Translations under genes and position numbers: made by a program
Part shown: positions 23,239 to 32,700 of the stretch, one piece after another
Position numbering within the stretch: the first letter of the stretch is position 1
Layout of the letters: each line of letters begins with the position of its first letter
Notes under the pieces: generated by a model
Told to the model about the DNA's origin: nothing
What the model saw: the letters and a program-made list of their open reading frames with translations, nothing else
The model's database searches: none
Assembly: GCA_023145955.1 (NCBI GenBank)
Contig: JAGLDA010000111.1
Location: 1 to 36,294 of the forward strand
DNA: 36,294 bases
Reading direction: 5' to 3'
DNA from: Bacteroidales bacterium
GTDB lineage: Bacteria; Bacteroidota; Bacteroidia; Bacteroidales; UBA1556

Positions 23239-25269
23239 TTAATTTAAATTATCCAATAATTTTTTATACTCATTTATTTCATCTCTATATCTTGCAGCTT
23301 CTATGAAATCAAGCTCTTTCACCGCTCGTGCCATACTTTGCTTACTTCTTTTAATTGTGTTTTTTAGCTGGTCAGAATTCATATATTTTACCACAGGGTC
23401 AGCGGCTATTGAAGTAGCAATATCTGTACTATCGTATTTAGCCTTTTGCTTATTAACAACTGAATCGGCAACAGCAGTTTGAGTCATTATAGAATCAGTA
23501 GATCTAATAATTTGAGTAGGAGTTACACCATGTTTCTCGTTATAAGCAATCTGAATTGATCTTCTCCTATTTGTTTCGTCAATGGTTTTTTGCATCGAAT
23601 TAGTAACCTTATCAGCATAAAATATTACCAAACTATTTACGTTTCTCGCTGCTCTACCCGCAGTTTGTGTTAAGGAACGCGCTGATCTTAAAAACCCTTC
23701 TTTATCAGCATCAAGAATTGCGACTAGAGAAACCTCTGGTAAATCTAATCCTTCACGGAGTAAATTTACTCCTATTAAAACATCAAAACTTCCCAATCGC
23801 AATTCTCGAAGTATTTCTACTCTTTCAAGAGTATCTACTTCTGAATGTATATATCTGCTTTTGATACTTAAATTTACTAAATATTTATTTAGCTCTTCAG
23901 CCATTCTTTTGGTTAGAGTAGTAACAAGCACCCTTTCCTTTTTCTCTATGCGTAATTCTATTTCATTTAGCAAATCATCTACCTGATTGCCGCTAGGACG
24001 TACTTCTATAATTGGGTCAAGAAGGCCGGTGGGGCGAATTACTTGTTCTACAATAACGCCTTCTGAGCGTTGTAGCTCATAATCTGCTGGTGTAGCTGAT
24101 ACATATATTGTTTGCTTAGTAATTTGCTCAAACTCATCAAAAATTAGTGGCCTATTATCCATAGCTGATGGCAGCCTGAATCCATATTCTACAAGATTAG
24201 TCTTTCGAGATTTATCGCCTCCATACATTGCTCGTATTTGCGGTAAGCTAACATGACTTTCGTCAACAACCATAAGAAAATCATCAGGAAAAAAATCTAG
24301 AAGAACGTAAGGACGTTCGCCAACTTTCCTTCCATCAAAATACCTTGAGTAATTCTCAATCCCAGAGCAATAACCTAGCTCTTTTATCATTTCTAAATCG
24401 TAGGTTACTCTATCCTCAAGCCTTTTTGCCTCCAAAGGTTTATCTATAGAGTTAAAGTAGTCCATTTGTTTTACCAAATCATCTTGTATTTGGTAAGTAT
24501 TCTCCTTCATTTTATTTTGATCGGTAACAAATATATTTGCAGGGTATATTTTAACAAAACCAAGACTTTCTGATTTTGTGCCACTCATAGGGTCAATTAT
24601 ATCTATACTTTCAACCTCATCACCCCAGAAACTAATTCGGTAGGCGAAGTCTGTATTTGCAGGATGTACATCAACGGTATCACCTTTTACTCTAAATGTT
24701 CCACGCTGAAAATCCATTTCGTTTCTTGAGTAAAGGCTATTTACTAAATGCCTGAGAAATAAATCTCTATCTATATTTTGCCCAACAGTAAGCATAACAA
24801 TATTATTAGTAATGTCTGCTGGGTTTCCTAAGGAATATATACAAGATACTGATGAAACCACTATTACATCTCGTCTGCCAGATACTAATGAAGAAGTTGT
24901 ACTAAGTCTTAGTTTATCAATCTCATCATTTATCTGAAGATCCTTTTCTATATATGTGTTTGTAGAAGGAATAAATGCCTCAGGTTGGTAGTAATCATAA
25001 TAAGAAACAAAATATTCTACAGCATTATGAGGAAAGAACTGTTTAAATTCTCCATATAATTGTGCTGCTAACGTTTTATTATGACTAAGAATTAGAGTAG
25101 GACGATTTAGCTTCGCAATAGCATTGGCTATGGTGAATGTTTTGCCAGAACCCGTTACTCCCATAAGAACTTGACCATTTAAACCATCCTCCACACCTTT
25201 TACTAATTGTTCAATAGCTTGGGGCTGGTCTCCGGTAGGTTTAAAGTTTGATTCTAGTTTAAAATCCAT
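23239..25269 (-). CDS. uvrB: Excinuclease ABC subunit B
   Basis: UvrB verifies DNA damage delivered by UvrA and recruits UvrC in nucleotide excision repair. The 676-residue length is typical. Walker A is GVTGSGKT at 37-44. The damage-probing beta-hairpin lies within residues 90-115 (YYDYYQPEAFIPSTNTYIEK), and the helicase motif II DESH follows at about 340. The second RecA-like domain shows the usual GVNLLREGLDLPEVSLVAILDADKEGF and QTAGRAARN. A UVR motif (KELDFIEAARYRDEI) closes the protein and binds UvrC. The -7 element at 25274-25281 ends four bases before the ATG, so the mRNA may be leaderless. uvrA and uvrC are not in the window. Confidence 0.98.
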   Translation of the reverse strand: MDFKLESNFKPTGDQPQAIEQLVKGVEDGLNGQVLMGVTGSGKTFTIANAIAKLNRPTLILSHNKTLAAQLYGEFKQFFPHNAVEYFVSYYDYYQPEAFIPSTNTYIEKDLQINDEIDKLRLSTTSSLVSGRRDVIVVSSVSCIYSLGNPADITNNIVMLTVGQNIDRDLFLRHLVNSLYSRNEMDFQRGTFRVKGDTVDVHPANTDFAYRISFWGDEVESIDIIDPMSGTKSESLGFVKIYPANIFVTDQNKMKENTYQIQDDLVKQMDYFNSIDKPLEAKRLEDRVTYDLEMIKELGYCSGIENYSRYFDGRKVGERPYVLLDFFPDDFLMVVDESHVSLPQIRAMYGGDKSRKTNLVEYGFRLPSAMDNRPLIFDEFEQITKQTIYVSATPADYELQRSEGVIVEQVIRPTGLLDPIIEVRPSGNQVDDLLNEIELRIEKKERVLVTTLTKRMAEELNKYLVNLSIKSRYIHSEVDTLERVEILRELRLGSFDVLIGVNLLREGLDLPEVSLVAILDADKEGFLRSARSLTQTAGRAARNVNSLVIFYADKVTNSMQKTIDETNRRRSIQIAYNEKHGVTPTQIIRSTDSIMTQTAVADSVVNKQKAKYDSTDIATSIAADPVVKYMNSDQLKNTIKRSKQSMARAVKELDFIEAARYRDEINEYKKLLDNLN

Positions 25270-25273
25270 TTTA

Positions 25274-25281
25274 CAAAGTTA
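25274..25281 (-). promoter_or_regulatory. Bacteroidota -7 promoter element abutting uvrB
   Basis: On the minus strand it reads TAACTTTG, matching TAnnTTTG, and it ends four bases before the uvrB ATG. Transcription would start at or next to the start codon. It lies between the M16 gene's terminator and uvrB, so uvrB would need a promoter here. Confidence 0.45.
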
Positions 25282-25302
25282 TGAATTATTATGGTAAAAA
25301 AA

Positions 25303-25330
25303 TAGTCCAGTTAATTTCTTAACTGGACTA
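25303..25330 (-). terminator. Rho-independent terminator after the M16 protease gene
   Basis: TAGTCCAGTTAA and TTAACTGGACTA form a perfect 12-base-pair stem with a four-base loop. On the minus strand the stem is followed by a run of seven T residues. It separates the M16 protease gene from uvrB. Confidence 0.85.
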
Positions 25331-25355
25331 TAATATATTTTAATAGAAAGCTTTG

Positions 25356-28160
25356 TTACTTAACTGTTTGTACAACTTCTACAGTTCGTTTGCTATTAAG
25401 GTGTTTCTTGGCATATTTCTTTACAGCTTTAGGTGTAAGACCTTTCCAGAAACCATCATAATCAAAGTTTTTATAATCTTGATTATTAATGTCATCACTT
25501 TTGATAATGCCAATCCACCATCTGTTTTCTTTTATACTTTCAGAGTGCTCCTTAAGTTTGTTTTCAACAGTATTGTCAATTACAAGCTGACTAGGACCAT
25601 TAGCGATAAGGTTATCCATTTCTTTATAAACAACATATATCATTGTGTCTAATTTAGCTGGGTCAGCATCAAAGAAAACGCCAATATTATACTCAGCAAC
25701 AGGTCTTTGAGATATGCTTGACCATGCACTAGCGCCATAAGTTCCACCAATCTCTTCACGAAGAGTTTCCATATATCTATTATCTAGGTACGATTTTACC
25801 ATCTGCAACATAAGTCGATCTTCAATAGATACTTTCTTAGCTTCACCTGTGAAAGCGATAAATACAGTTGCTTTCTCAGTTTCCATATCTCTTGTAAAGT
25901 GATTTTCTACTCTAGTTTGTGGCATTCTAATTCCTAAGTCAGTATAAGTCTCTTCACGAGTAACAGTAGGAAGACCACCTAAATAGGTTAGTATAGTATC
26001 TTTTTGTGCATCAATATCAATATTGCCTACAAAGTAGAAAGTAAAGCCTGAAGGGTCACCAAAGCGTTCTCCAAAGATATACTTTATACGATTAAGCTTT
26101 GCTTCATTAAGCATATCAGCAGTCATTATTCTCTCACGAGGGTGGTGCTGCGACATACTAAGGCGTAGGCTATCAATAAATACTTGTCGTGGGTTTGAGT
26201 TCTTATTCTTAAGTTGCTCAGATGTTTGAGATTTATAATTCTCAAATACATCTTCGTCAGCTCTAGAATTGGTGAAATACAGATAGTTTAATTTTAATAA
26301 TGTATTAAAATCATCAATAGATGAACTACCGTTTATTCCTTCAGTTAATTGTCCAATATATGGATTAATATTTACTGTTTTGCCAGCAAGTTTTTTCTGT
26401 AAACTAATATTATCAAATTCTCCTACACCACTCATGCCAACAACATCAGCAGCAATTTTAGCAGAAATATCATCCTTCATTTTAGTTTTACTCCAGCCAC
26501 CATTACTATATGCATTCATAAGTATTTCATCGTCCTTAAAGTTGGTAGTCTTAATCACCACCTTAACACCATTACTTAATGTCCAGCGAGTAATACCGTC
26601 TTTAGTTTCCTCTTTTACAATAGTTCCAGCAATAGGAGTTTTTGCAATCAATGGTTTATTAGCCTCAGCATCTACATATTGTACTAATTCAGCATTATGT
26701 ACTTTTGCTACTATTGCTAAAACCTCAGCTTCGTTTGGCATGTCTACACCTTCTTTCTCTGGTGCCCATATCTGTATTACCAAATTATCATCAGTAACCC
26801 ACTCTTGAGCTAACGCGTTAACTTCTGCAAGCGTTACTTTAGTCATGAAATCTTGTACAAAACCAAAATCCCACTCAGCACTTGGTATTGGCTCATTGGT
26901 AAGGAAATTCTCTTTAATAGTACTAGCAAAAGCTTCACTCTTACGTTTATTACGTTCTTTAAAAACCTTTACATTAGCAGATAATAGTTCCTTTTTTGCT
27001 CTATCAAGCTCTGACTCCAAAAAGCCTAGTTTCTTAACTCTTTCGTTTTCCATTAAAATAGACTCAAGTCCTATCTTAATTTTATCGTTAGAAGTTACAG
27101 CGAATGAGCTATAAGCATTTTTAGTACGAACTAAACCACTGTATCTTGACATTGCTTGCATAAATGGAGCGTCAGCAGCTTGGCTTTGCTCATTTAGGCG
27201 ATTATTAATCATAATACCATATAAAGCACTAAGATGCTCATGGTAATAGTACTTCTGATTTTTGTTTTTCTCAACATCTTTTTTGTAAATTGCTTGAATA
27301 ATAGAATATTGAGACTCTTTATCTTGTGCTAAAGTCACTTTTATTCCTTTATGATTTGGAATTTGGTGCTCAATACGTTTTTTAGGATTCTTAATCAAAG
27401 GAAGTTTTCCGAAAATATCTTTTACTTTTGCTTCCATATTGTCAACATCAAAATCGCCAACAACTATTATTGATTGAAGATCTGGACGGTACCAGTCGTT
27501 ATAATAAGCTCTAAGTGTATCTGCTGGAGAGTTATCAATAACGTCTACAGTGCCAATAATGTTATGAACAGCATACTTAGAATTTTCAAAAAGTACTTTG
27601 TTTGTTTCATCACGCATGCGGCTAATAGCACTTGATCGTGTACGAAGCTCTTCACGAACTACCAATCTTTCTGCATCTATCTCTTCGGTAACCATAGTTA
27701 CATTAGTAGCCCAATCAAATAGTATCATCAATGAAGTATCAATATTTTCTTTTTGCTCCAATGGTACTTTATTCAAAGTATATACTGTTTGATCGTATAC
27801 AGTATATGCATTAATTTCTGGTCCAAACTTCATACCTATAGATTCTAGGTAATGAATAATGTCTTTCTTTTCAAAATTCTTTGTTCCATTAAAACACATA
27901 TGCTCAGTAAGGTGAGCAAATCCATTCTGACCTGGAGTTTCTTGCATTGCTCCAACATTATTAACAAGGAAAAATTCTGCTCTATTTTCAGGAGTAGAGT
28001 TGGCACGGATATAATAAGTTAATCCGTTTTCTAATACTCCATGGCGAATTGATTTGTCCATAGGAACATCAGCATTAGCATCAATAGTTACTTTCTCCTG
28101 CGCGATTGCCGAAAAACTTAAAGAAGCTAATAGTACTAAGGTTAGTAAATTCTTTAACAT
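25356..28160 (-). CDS. M16-family zinc protease, two-lobed, exported
   Basis: The 934-residue product has a signal peptide (MLKNLLTLVLLASLSFSAIA, then QEKV) and the inverted zinc motif HLTEH at 83-87 (H83, H87 ligands; E86 catalytic), with a downstream acidic segment (EEIDAERLVVREEL) supplying the third ligand. It has the pitrilysin-type double architecture: an active lobe in the first half and a second lobe from about residue 520 that has lost the zinc motif. Such periplasmic enzymes degrade peptides or process unfolded proteins. Members of this size are common in Bacteroidota. It is monocistronic, with a -7 element at 28204-28211 and a strong terminator at 25303-25330, and is divergent from the NUMOD4 gene. 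Confidence 0.95.
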   Translation of the reverse strand: MLKNLLTLVLLASLSFSAIAQEKVTIDANADVPMDKSIRHGVLENGLTYYIRANSTPENRAEFFLVNNVGAMQETPGQNGFAHLTEHMCFNGTKNFEKKDIIHYLESIGMKFGPEINAYTVYDQTVYTLNKVPLEQKENIDTSLMILFDWATNVTMVTEEIDAERLVVREELRTRSSAISRMRDETNKVLFENSKYAVHNIIGTVDVIDNSPADTLRAYYNDWYRPDLQSIIVVGDFDVDNMEAKVKDIFGKLPLIKNPKKRIEHQIPNHKGIKVTLAQDKESQYSIIQAIYKKDVEKNKNQKYYYHEHLSALYGIMINNRLNEQSQAADAPFMQAMSRYSGLVRTKNAYSSFAVTSNDKIKIGLESILMENERVKKLGFLESELDRAKKELLSANVKVFKERNKRKSEAFASTIKENFLTNEPIPSAEWDFGFVQDFMTKVTLAEVNALAQEWVTDDNLVIQIWAPEKEGVDMPNEAEVLAIVAKVHNAELVQYVDAEANKPLIAKTPIAGTIVKEETKDGITRWTLSNGVKVVIKTTNFKDDEILMNAYSNGGWSKTKMKDDISAKIAADVVGMSGVGEFDNISLQKKLAGKTVNINPYIGQLTEGINGSSSIDDFNTLLKLNYLYFTNSRADEDVFENYKSQTSEQLKNKNSNPRQVFIDSLRLSMSQHHPRERIMTADMLNEAKLNRIKYIFGERFGDPSGFTFYFVGNIDIDAQKDTILTYLGGLPTVTREETYTDLGIRMPQTRVENHFTRDMETEKATVFIAFTGEAKKVSIEDRLMLQMVKSYLDNRYMETLREEIGGTYGASAWSSISQRPVAEYNIGVFFDADPAKLDTMIYVVYKEMDNLIANGPSQLVIDNTVENKLKEHSESIKENRWWIGIIKSDDINNQDYKNFDYDGFWKGLTPKAVKKYAKKHLNSKRTVEVVQTVK

Positions 28161-28203
28161 AATTTGATTAATTAATTATTAGTGTTTATTAAAATATGAA
28201 ATG

Positions 28204-28211
28204 CAAAGATA
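28204..28211 (-). promoter_or_regulatory. Bacteroidota -7 promoter element before the M16 protease gene
   Basis: On the minus strand it reads TATCTTTG, matching TAnnTTTG, about 43 bases before the ATG at 28160. It lies in the 276-base divergent gap shared with the NUMOD4 gene. The middle of that gap is AT-rich with nothing else recognised. Confidence 0.5.
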
Positions 28212-28377
28212 TGAAAACACTTAAAGCGGATAAACTTTTAACTATTTTTTTGATTTAAATAATGTATGTTCTAAATTGATTAATAACAGCTATTTAATTG
28301 TGCTATACATTGAATTTGATATAATAGTGAATGTTAAAATATGTTTTTATATTTTAAAAAATGATAATAACTAACAG

Positions 28378-28404
28378 TTGAGCAAAATATAATTAGTACA
28401 TTTG
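28378..28404 (+). promoter_or_regulatory. Bacteroidota-type promoter before the NUMOD4 gene
   Basis: TTG at 28378-28380 and TACATTTG at 28397-28404 are 16 bases apart, slightly short of the usual spacing. The -7 element fits TAnnTTTG exactly, and the leader would be about 28 bases. Confidence 0.5.
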
Positions 28405-28436
28405 TGTAAATTATTAGAAATTAATTATTTGTAATT

Positions 28437-28994
28437 ATGAAAGAGAGTAGAGAAGATGAGAAGTGGATGAAGTTAGATTATTCAGATATTCATCCTGATG
28501 AAAAATTTGAGATATCAAATTATGGTCAAATAAAGAGTTTCCGTACAAGTAGAAAAGGTGGTAAAATTATTAAAGGTTCTTTTCTTACTGGTTACAATAT
28601 TTTAGTTGTAAAACTTAAAAGTGAGAAAAAACGCACATATTTTATTCATAAAATAGTAGCAGATCTTTTTCTTAATAAGCCAGCGGATAGTGAAACATAT
28701 GTTATTCATAAAGATTATAACAGAAGTAATAATTATAGTGAAAATTTAGCTTGGGTAGATAGTGATGGCATGTATGCTCATCGCAAGGCAGACCCCGATT
28801 ACCATCAAAAGAAGATTAAGAACTCGAAACTTACAGAAGAAATGGTTCGTGAGCTTAAAATAAAACTACGTGATGGAACCAAAGATGGTAAAAAACCAAT
28901 ATACGTGCATATTGCTCGTGAGTTTGGGATTACTTTAACACAACTAAAGCGTATACAGCGAGGTGAAAACTGGACCCATGTTACTATAGATTAG
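28437..28994 (+). CDS. NUMOD4 / HNH-like protein with C-terminal HTH
   Basis: The 185-residue protein opens with a NUMOD4-type domain (W10 to about 45: FEISNYGQIKSF), a DNA-contacting module first described in homing endonucleases. Residues 69-107 follow the HNH pattern (FIHKIVADLFLNKP, then VIHKDYNRSNNYSENLAWV, with H71, H91, N98/N99 and N103). Residues 130-182 resemble the helix-turn-helix tail of such enzymes (KLTEEMVRELK, IAREFGITLTQLKRIQRGENW). It is not inside an intron or another gene and has its own promoter and terminator. It could be a domesticated homing endonuclease acting as a DNA-binding regulator, or an active nicking enzyme; the second metal-binding His typical of HNH is not obvious. 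Confidence 0.8.
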   Translation: MKESREDEKWMKLDYSDIHPDEKFEISNYGQIKSFRTSRKGGKIIKGSFLTGYNILVVKLKSEKKRTYFIHKIVADLFLNKPADSETYVIHKDYNRSNNYSENLAWVDSDGMYAHRKADPDYHQKKIKNSKLTEEMVRELKIKLRDGTKDGKKPIYVHIAREFGITLTQLKRIQRGENWTHVTID

Positions 28995-29012
28995 TTATGT
29001 ATGGAATTATAT

Positions 29013-29051
29013 AAAAAAAGGAGCTTGGTTATTATACCAAGCTCCTTTTTT
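29013..29051. terminator. Bidirectional rho-independent terminator
   Basis: GGAGCTTGGT (29020-29029) pairs with ACCAAGCTCC (29036-29045) across a six-base loop. It is flanked by seven A residues on the left and six T residues on the right, so it works in both directions. It ends the NUMOD4 gene (plus) and the SLC12-MscS unit (minus). Confidence 0.9.
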
Positions 29052-29054
29052 ACT

Positions 29055-29789
29055 TTAGGCCTTATTCAATTTATCCTTTATGTAGGTTTCAATCTCGGCT
29101 AATCCATTATTATCTCTTGCCGAAATATTTATATCTACCGTGCATATATTATTTTCTTGAGATAATATTGTAATACTTGGAGTAAAGTTTACTAGTGATT
29201 TAGGATGCATCATTATCATAAATTTCAGCTCCTTTATTAGTGTATCATAATTATCTACAGAATTAGTTTTAATAGTTATGTGTTTTGAAATTCGTGATTT
29301 AGTACGGTTTTTAATAAGAATATTTTTATTAATTAAATTTGAATAAGGAATAAGTAATTTCTCTCCCTTATCGTTTATTAATTTCAAATTTCTTGAATAA
29401 AAGTCAATAATAACCCCGTCTAAAAAATCCGTTTTTATTCGTGAGTTGATTTTAAATCCTGAGTTTGATTTAAGAATAAAACCAGAAATAAAATCTCTAC
29501 CTGCATACCAGAAAACTATTGCTATGGAGATAATTAGTATTATGCTTAAAATAATTCCTATTCCCATATTAATTTCTAAGAAATAGGGGATAATCCATAC
29601 AATATATAGCATACCAGTTAATAGCTCAATACTGCTATAGAAACGGTTTATTTTCGATATATACTTAGAATTCCCGACAAGACGCAATAATGCTATTTTT
29701 ATAAATTTTAATCCAGAGTAAACTATAAATCCTCCTAAAATAAAACCTATAATTGGAAATGCCGATATATGTTTGGTTAACTCTTCCAT
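29055..29789 (-). CDS. MscS-like mechanosensitive ion channel protein
   Basis: The 244-residue protein has about three hydrophobic helices (roughly 9-40, 55-75 and 77-98). These lead into the MscS signature region: WYAGRDFISGFILKSNSGFKI, then a beta domain with FLDGVIIDFYSRNLKLINDKGEKLLIPYSNLINKNI. In MscS, helix TM3 and this beta domain form the pore and the cytoplasmic vestibule. A C-terminal alpha/beta part follows. The Ala/Gly-rich pore helix of E. coli MscS is not well conserved. It should be an inner-membrane channel opened by membrane tension. Its ATG shares one base with the TAA of the upstream 1714-residue SLC12-ATPase gene (TAATG), which implies coupled translation and a joint role in ion or volume control. 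Confidence 0.82.
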   Translation of the reverse strand: MEELTKHISAFPIIGFILGGFIVYSGLKFIKIALLRLVGNSKYISKINRFYSSIELLTGMLYIVWIIPYFLEINMGIGIILSIILIISIAIVFWYAGRDFISGFILKSNSGFKINSRIKTDFLDGVIIDFYSRNLKLINDKGEKLLIPYSNLINKNILIKNRTKSRISKHITIKTNSVDNYDTLIKELKFMIMMHPKSLVNFTPSITILSQENNICTVDINISARDNNGLAEIETYIKDKLNKA

Positions 29790-32700
29790 TATAAGAATTT
29801 TTTAGATTCTAGTACATTTATTATCGTAGGCATTAGTAGAGGGCTTATTTCATAAATATTCTCACCCTTCTCTTCAATAATTCCAATTCGTTGCATCTCT
29901 AACAGCTTTCTTGTGGTAAAGCTAGTTTCTAAATCGGTTACTTTAGAAAGTTTATATGCACTTATATGTTTATGTATAATTAATGATTGCAGTATTAACA
30001 ATTCATTATCACTAAGGCTATCAAATAGGTTTGAATTGATTGTAATAGGCTTTCTAACCTCTAATTTTTTATCGTTGATACTAATAATATTGTTGGTCCA
30101 ATTGTACATAGCAGTATTAATATAACCCTTTGAGCTCTTAAAATATTTGCTAAAAAGACGAGCAAAATCCCATGAATGAAAATTGTCTTCGGACTTATTG
30201 CCTAAACTTATTTTAAAACCACCAGACTTATGCCTTTTCCAAATCATTTTTTCAATGCTTCGAGCGTCAACAATATCTAGATTTATTATGTGAGATAAAA
30301 TGCGTTTTAAATCTCTAAGCTTTTCTATAATAGAGTAAGTAAAGCTATTTATTATAATAATGAAAGTAAGCCTGTCAGCGTGCTCATTGATTATATCAAA
30401 TATTTGGTCGAAGACTATAAAACCTTCATTGCTTTTTTGCCACCAAAGCTCTATATCTTCAAAAATAATAATAGTATTATCATCAATATTTGAGAAATCA
30501 TTTGCATTGCTATTTTCAAAAGCTTGTGTTACAGTTTTATTAAAAATTGAAGTATCAATACTTCCTCCAATAGGTGGAGATATGGTTATAACTTTATTAT
30601 TATTAGGTGTATTGTTTGCAAAATAATAACTCAAGTGAGTCTTTCCAGACCCAGGAAGACCTTTTATTAATAATGCTCTAGCAATATTAATCTTTCTGTC
30701 TTCGAGGTAGTTATTAAACTCCTCTTGAGCATCTTCTCTATCTACCCAAAATTCAGGAATATAGTTTTGCCGATTAGTAAATAACTGTTGGTAATAGTAA
30801 GGTAGACTATTTGTTATTTCCTCAGAGGCTTTAATTTTACTAATAGCTTTACGTTGTTTGCTTTTTAGGTAATAATCTTTATCATCATCATTGAGGAATT
30901 TCTTTGTCAAAATAAAGCTTTCACTTTCTTGATACCAAATATTTGCAGCAATGCTTCTAAAAAGATTATTTGCTTTAGTTACGAGTATGGAAATTTTGTT
31001 CTTAGTATTTGTATTATCTCGCTGCTTTATATATTGTTTAAGATTTGTAGCCGATAGTATAAATGGGTAAATAGAAGTTTTCTCATTAATAATTCGCTGT
31101 CGTTCTTCAATTTTTAATAATATATCTTCAACAAAATCTTCATTTTGTTTATTGTTGTTTTCTATAGTCTTTATTTCGTTATCAAGGAATATGTCGAAAT
31201 CTTCTTCAACAGAATCTTTATTTTCAATACAATATGTCATATAGCGCATATGGTCTTGCAAATAATGCGATTGAGAAGATATTTTCTCTGGAAGGTCAAA
31301 AATAATGTCTCTAATTTTACTAGTAAATTCATCCTGAATGATAAAATCAATAAGTCTTGTAACGGAAATATTAATAGTGTCTAATTCTTGATATTGCTTA
31401 TTTGTACCAATCATATTCTCTGATTCTTCAGATAGAATTTCAATGGATTCAGGCAATAGTTTAAGGATATTCTTTTGCGATCTGTTTAATAGATTTATTA
31501 GACCCTTGGCTGAGTTTTGATCAAAATTAACACTAATATCATCTTTATTATAACTAAATTCTGCATCAGTACTTTTATCGTAATTCTCTTTATACGATTC
31601 TAAATATTCTAAATATTTCGCCTGTATGCTAGTTATATCTTTTTCTAAGTTTACTTTTACTCTTTTAAGTATAAGTTGTGTAAACTGACGCAATTGGGCT
31701 GAGAATCCAAGAAGAATTATATTTAGATGGACTCTATTAATAAGCATAGTCTGGTTGCGAAATCTTTTGTCAGGTATTAAGCTAAATCTATCGGCTATAC
31801 CTTTTAATGATTTATCAATATTAAAATCATCATTTAGAGTGTCGTTTACATCTACAAATGAACTTTCTTCATTCAAAATATTGGTAAGAATATATGTAAG
31901 ATTTTCTCTGTAATATATACAGTCAGTCATTCTTTTCTTAGCAATATTTATTAATTCTGTTGTTAAAGTTTTAATATTAGCCAACTGCTTATTATCTACC
32001 TTTTGATCTTTATTGGCAGATAGGTATAAGTCTAAGAATATTTTATCTAAACTAGATGTGTAAATTTCAATGTCAGTAATATTTTGGCTACTCATAGAGC
32101 CTAATCTAATTAGTGTATCTTCTAAAAAACGAATATTTGTATCTAATATCTTTTCTGTTAATAGATGTTGGTATTTGATGTTATAGGAGAACTCTTTTTT
32201 TCCTACTAATACAAGCTTGCGACACAGCCATTTATATAGTCTAATATCAAAATTATCGTTTTTATCCTTTTGAATATCATCAATGCCATATTTCACCTTT
32301 ACATTTTTAGGCAAAGTTTTATAAATATGCTCTATGGATTTAACCTCTTGTTTTATAAGATTGGTTATAACCTGCTTTTGGTCAAATAGCTGGGTTTTGT
32401 TTGTAGAAGTAAGTAATTCATTTATTTTGCTAAAAGTTTTGGTATGAGTGGCAGAAATCCTTGCAGAATAATGCTCAGGCTTGGTGCCCTTTAAGCTTGT
32501 TTCTAAATCATTAGTTGCGTTAATAATTATGTTGCCAAATTCAGTAAGAATTGTGTTTTCAATTTTAATGAGTTCTTCAAGAGGACCTTGCTTTAAGTCT
32601 TCCATATTGCTTACGTGACTATTAAAGAAGTCGGTATTAGCTATTTCTAGAGCTTTATATTTCGGGTAATTTAGGTTAATAGTATTTTTTGTGCTATTTA

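Noticed and set aside
26380..26808. 142-codon plus-strand frame inside the M16 protease gene
   Set aside because: Antisense shadow; Ser/Thr/Leu-rich translation without motifs, while the minus-strand frame is a complete protease.
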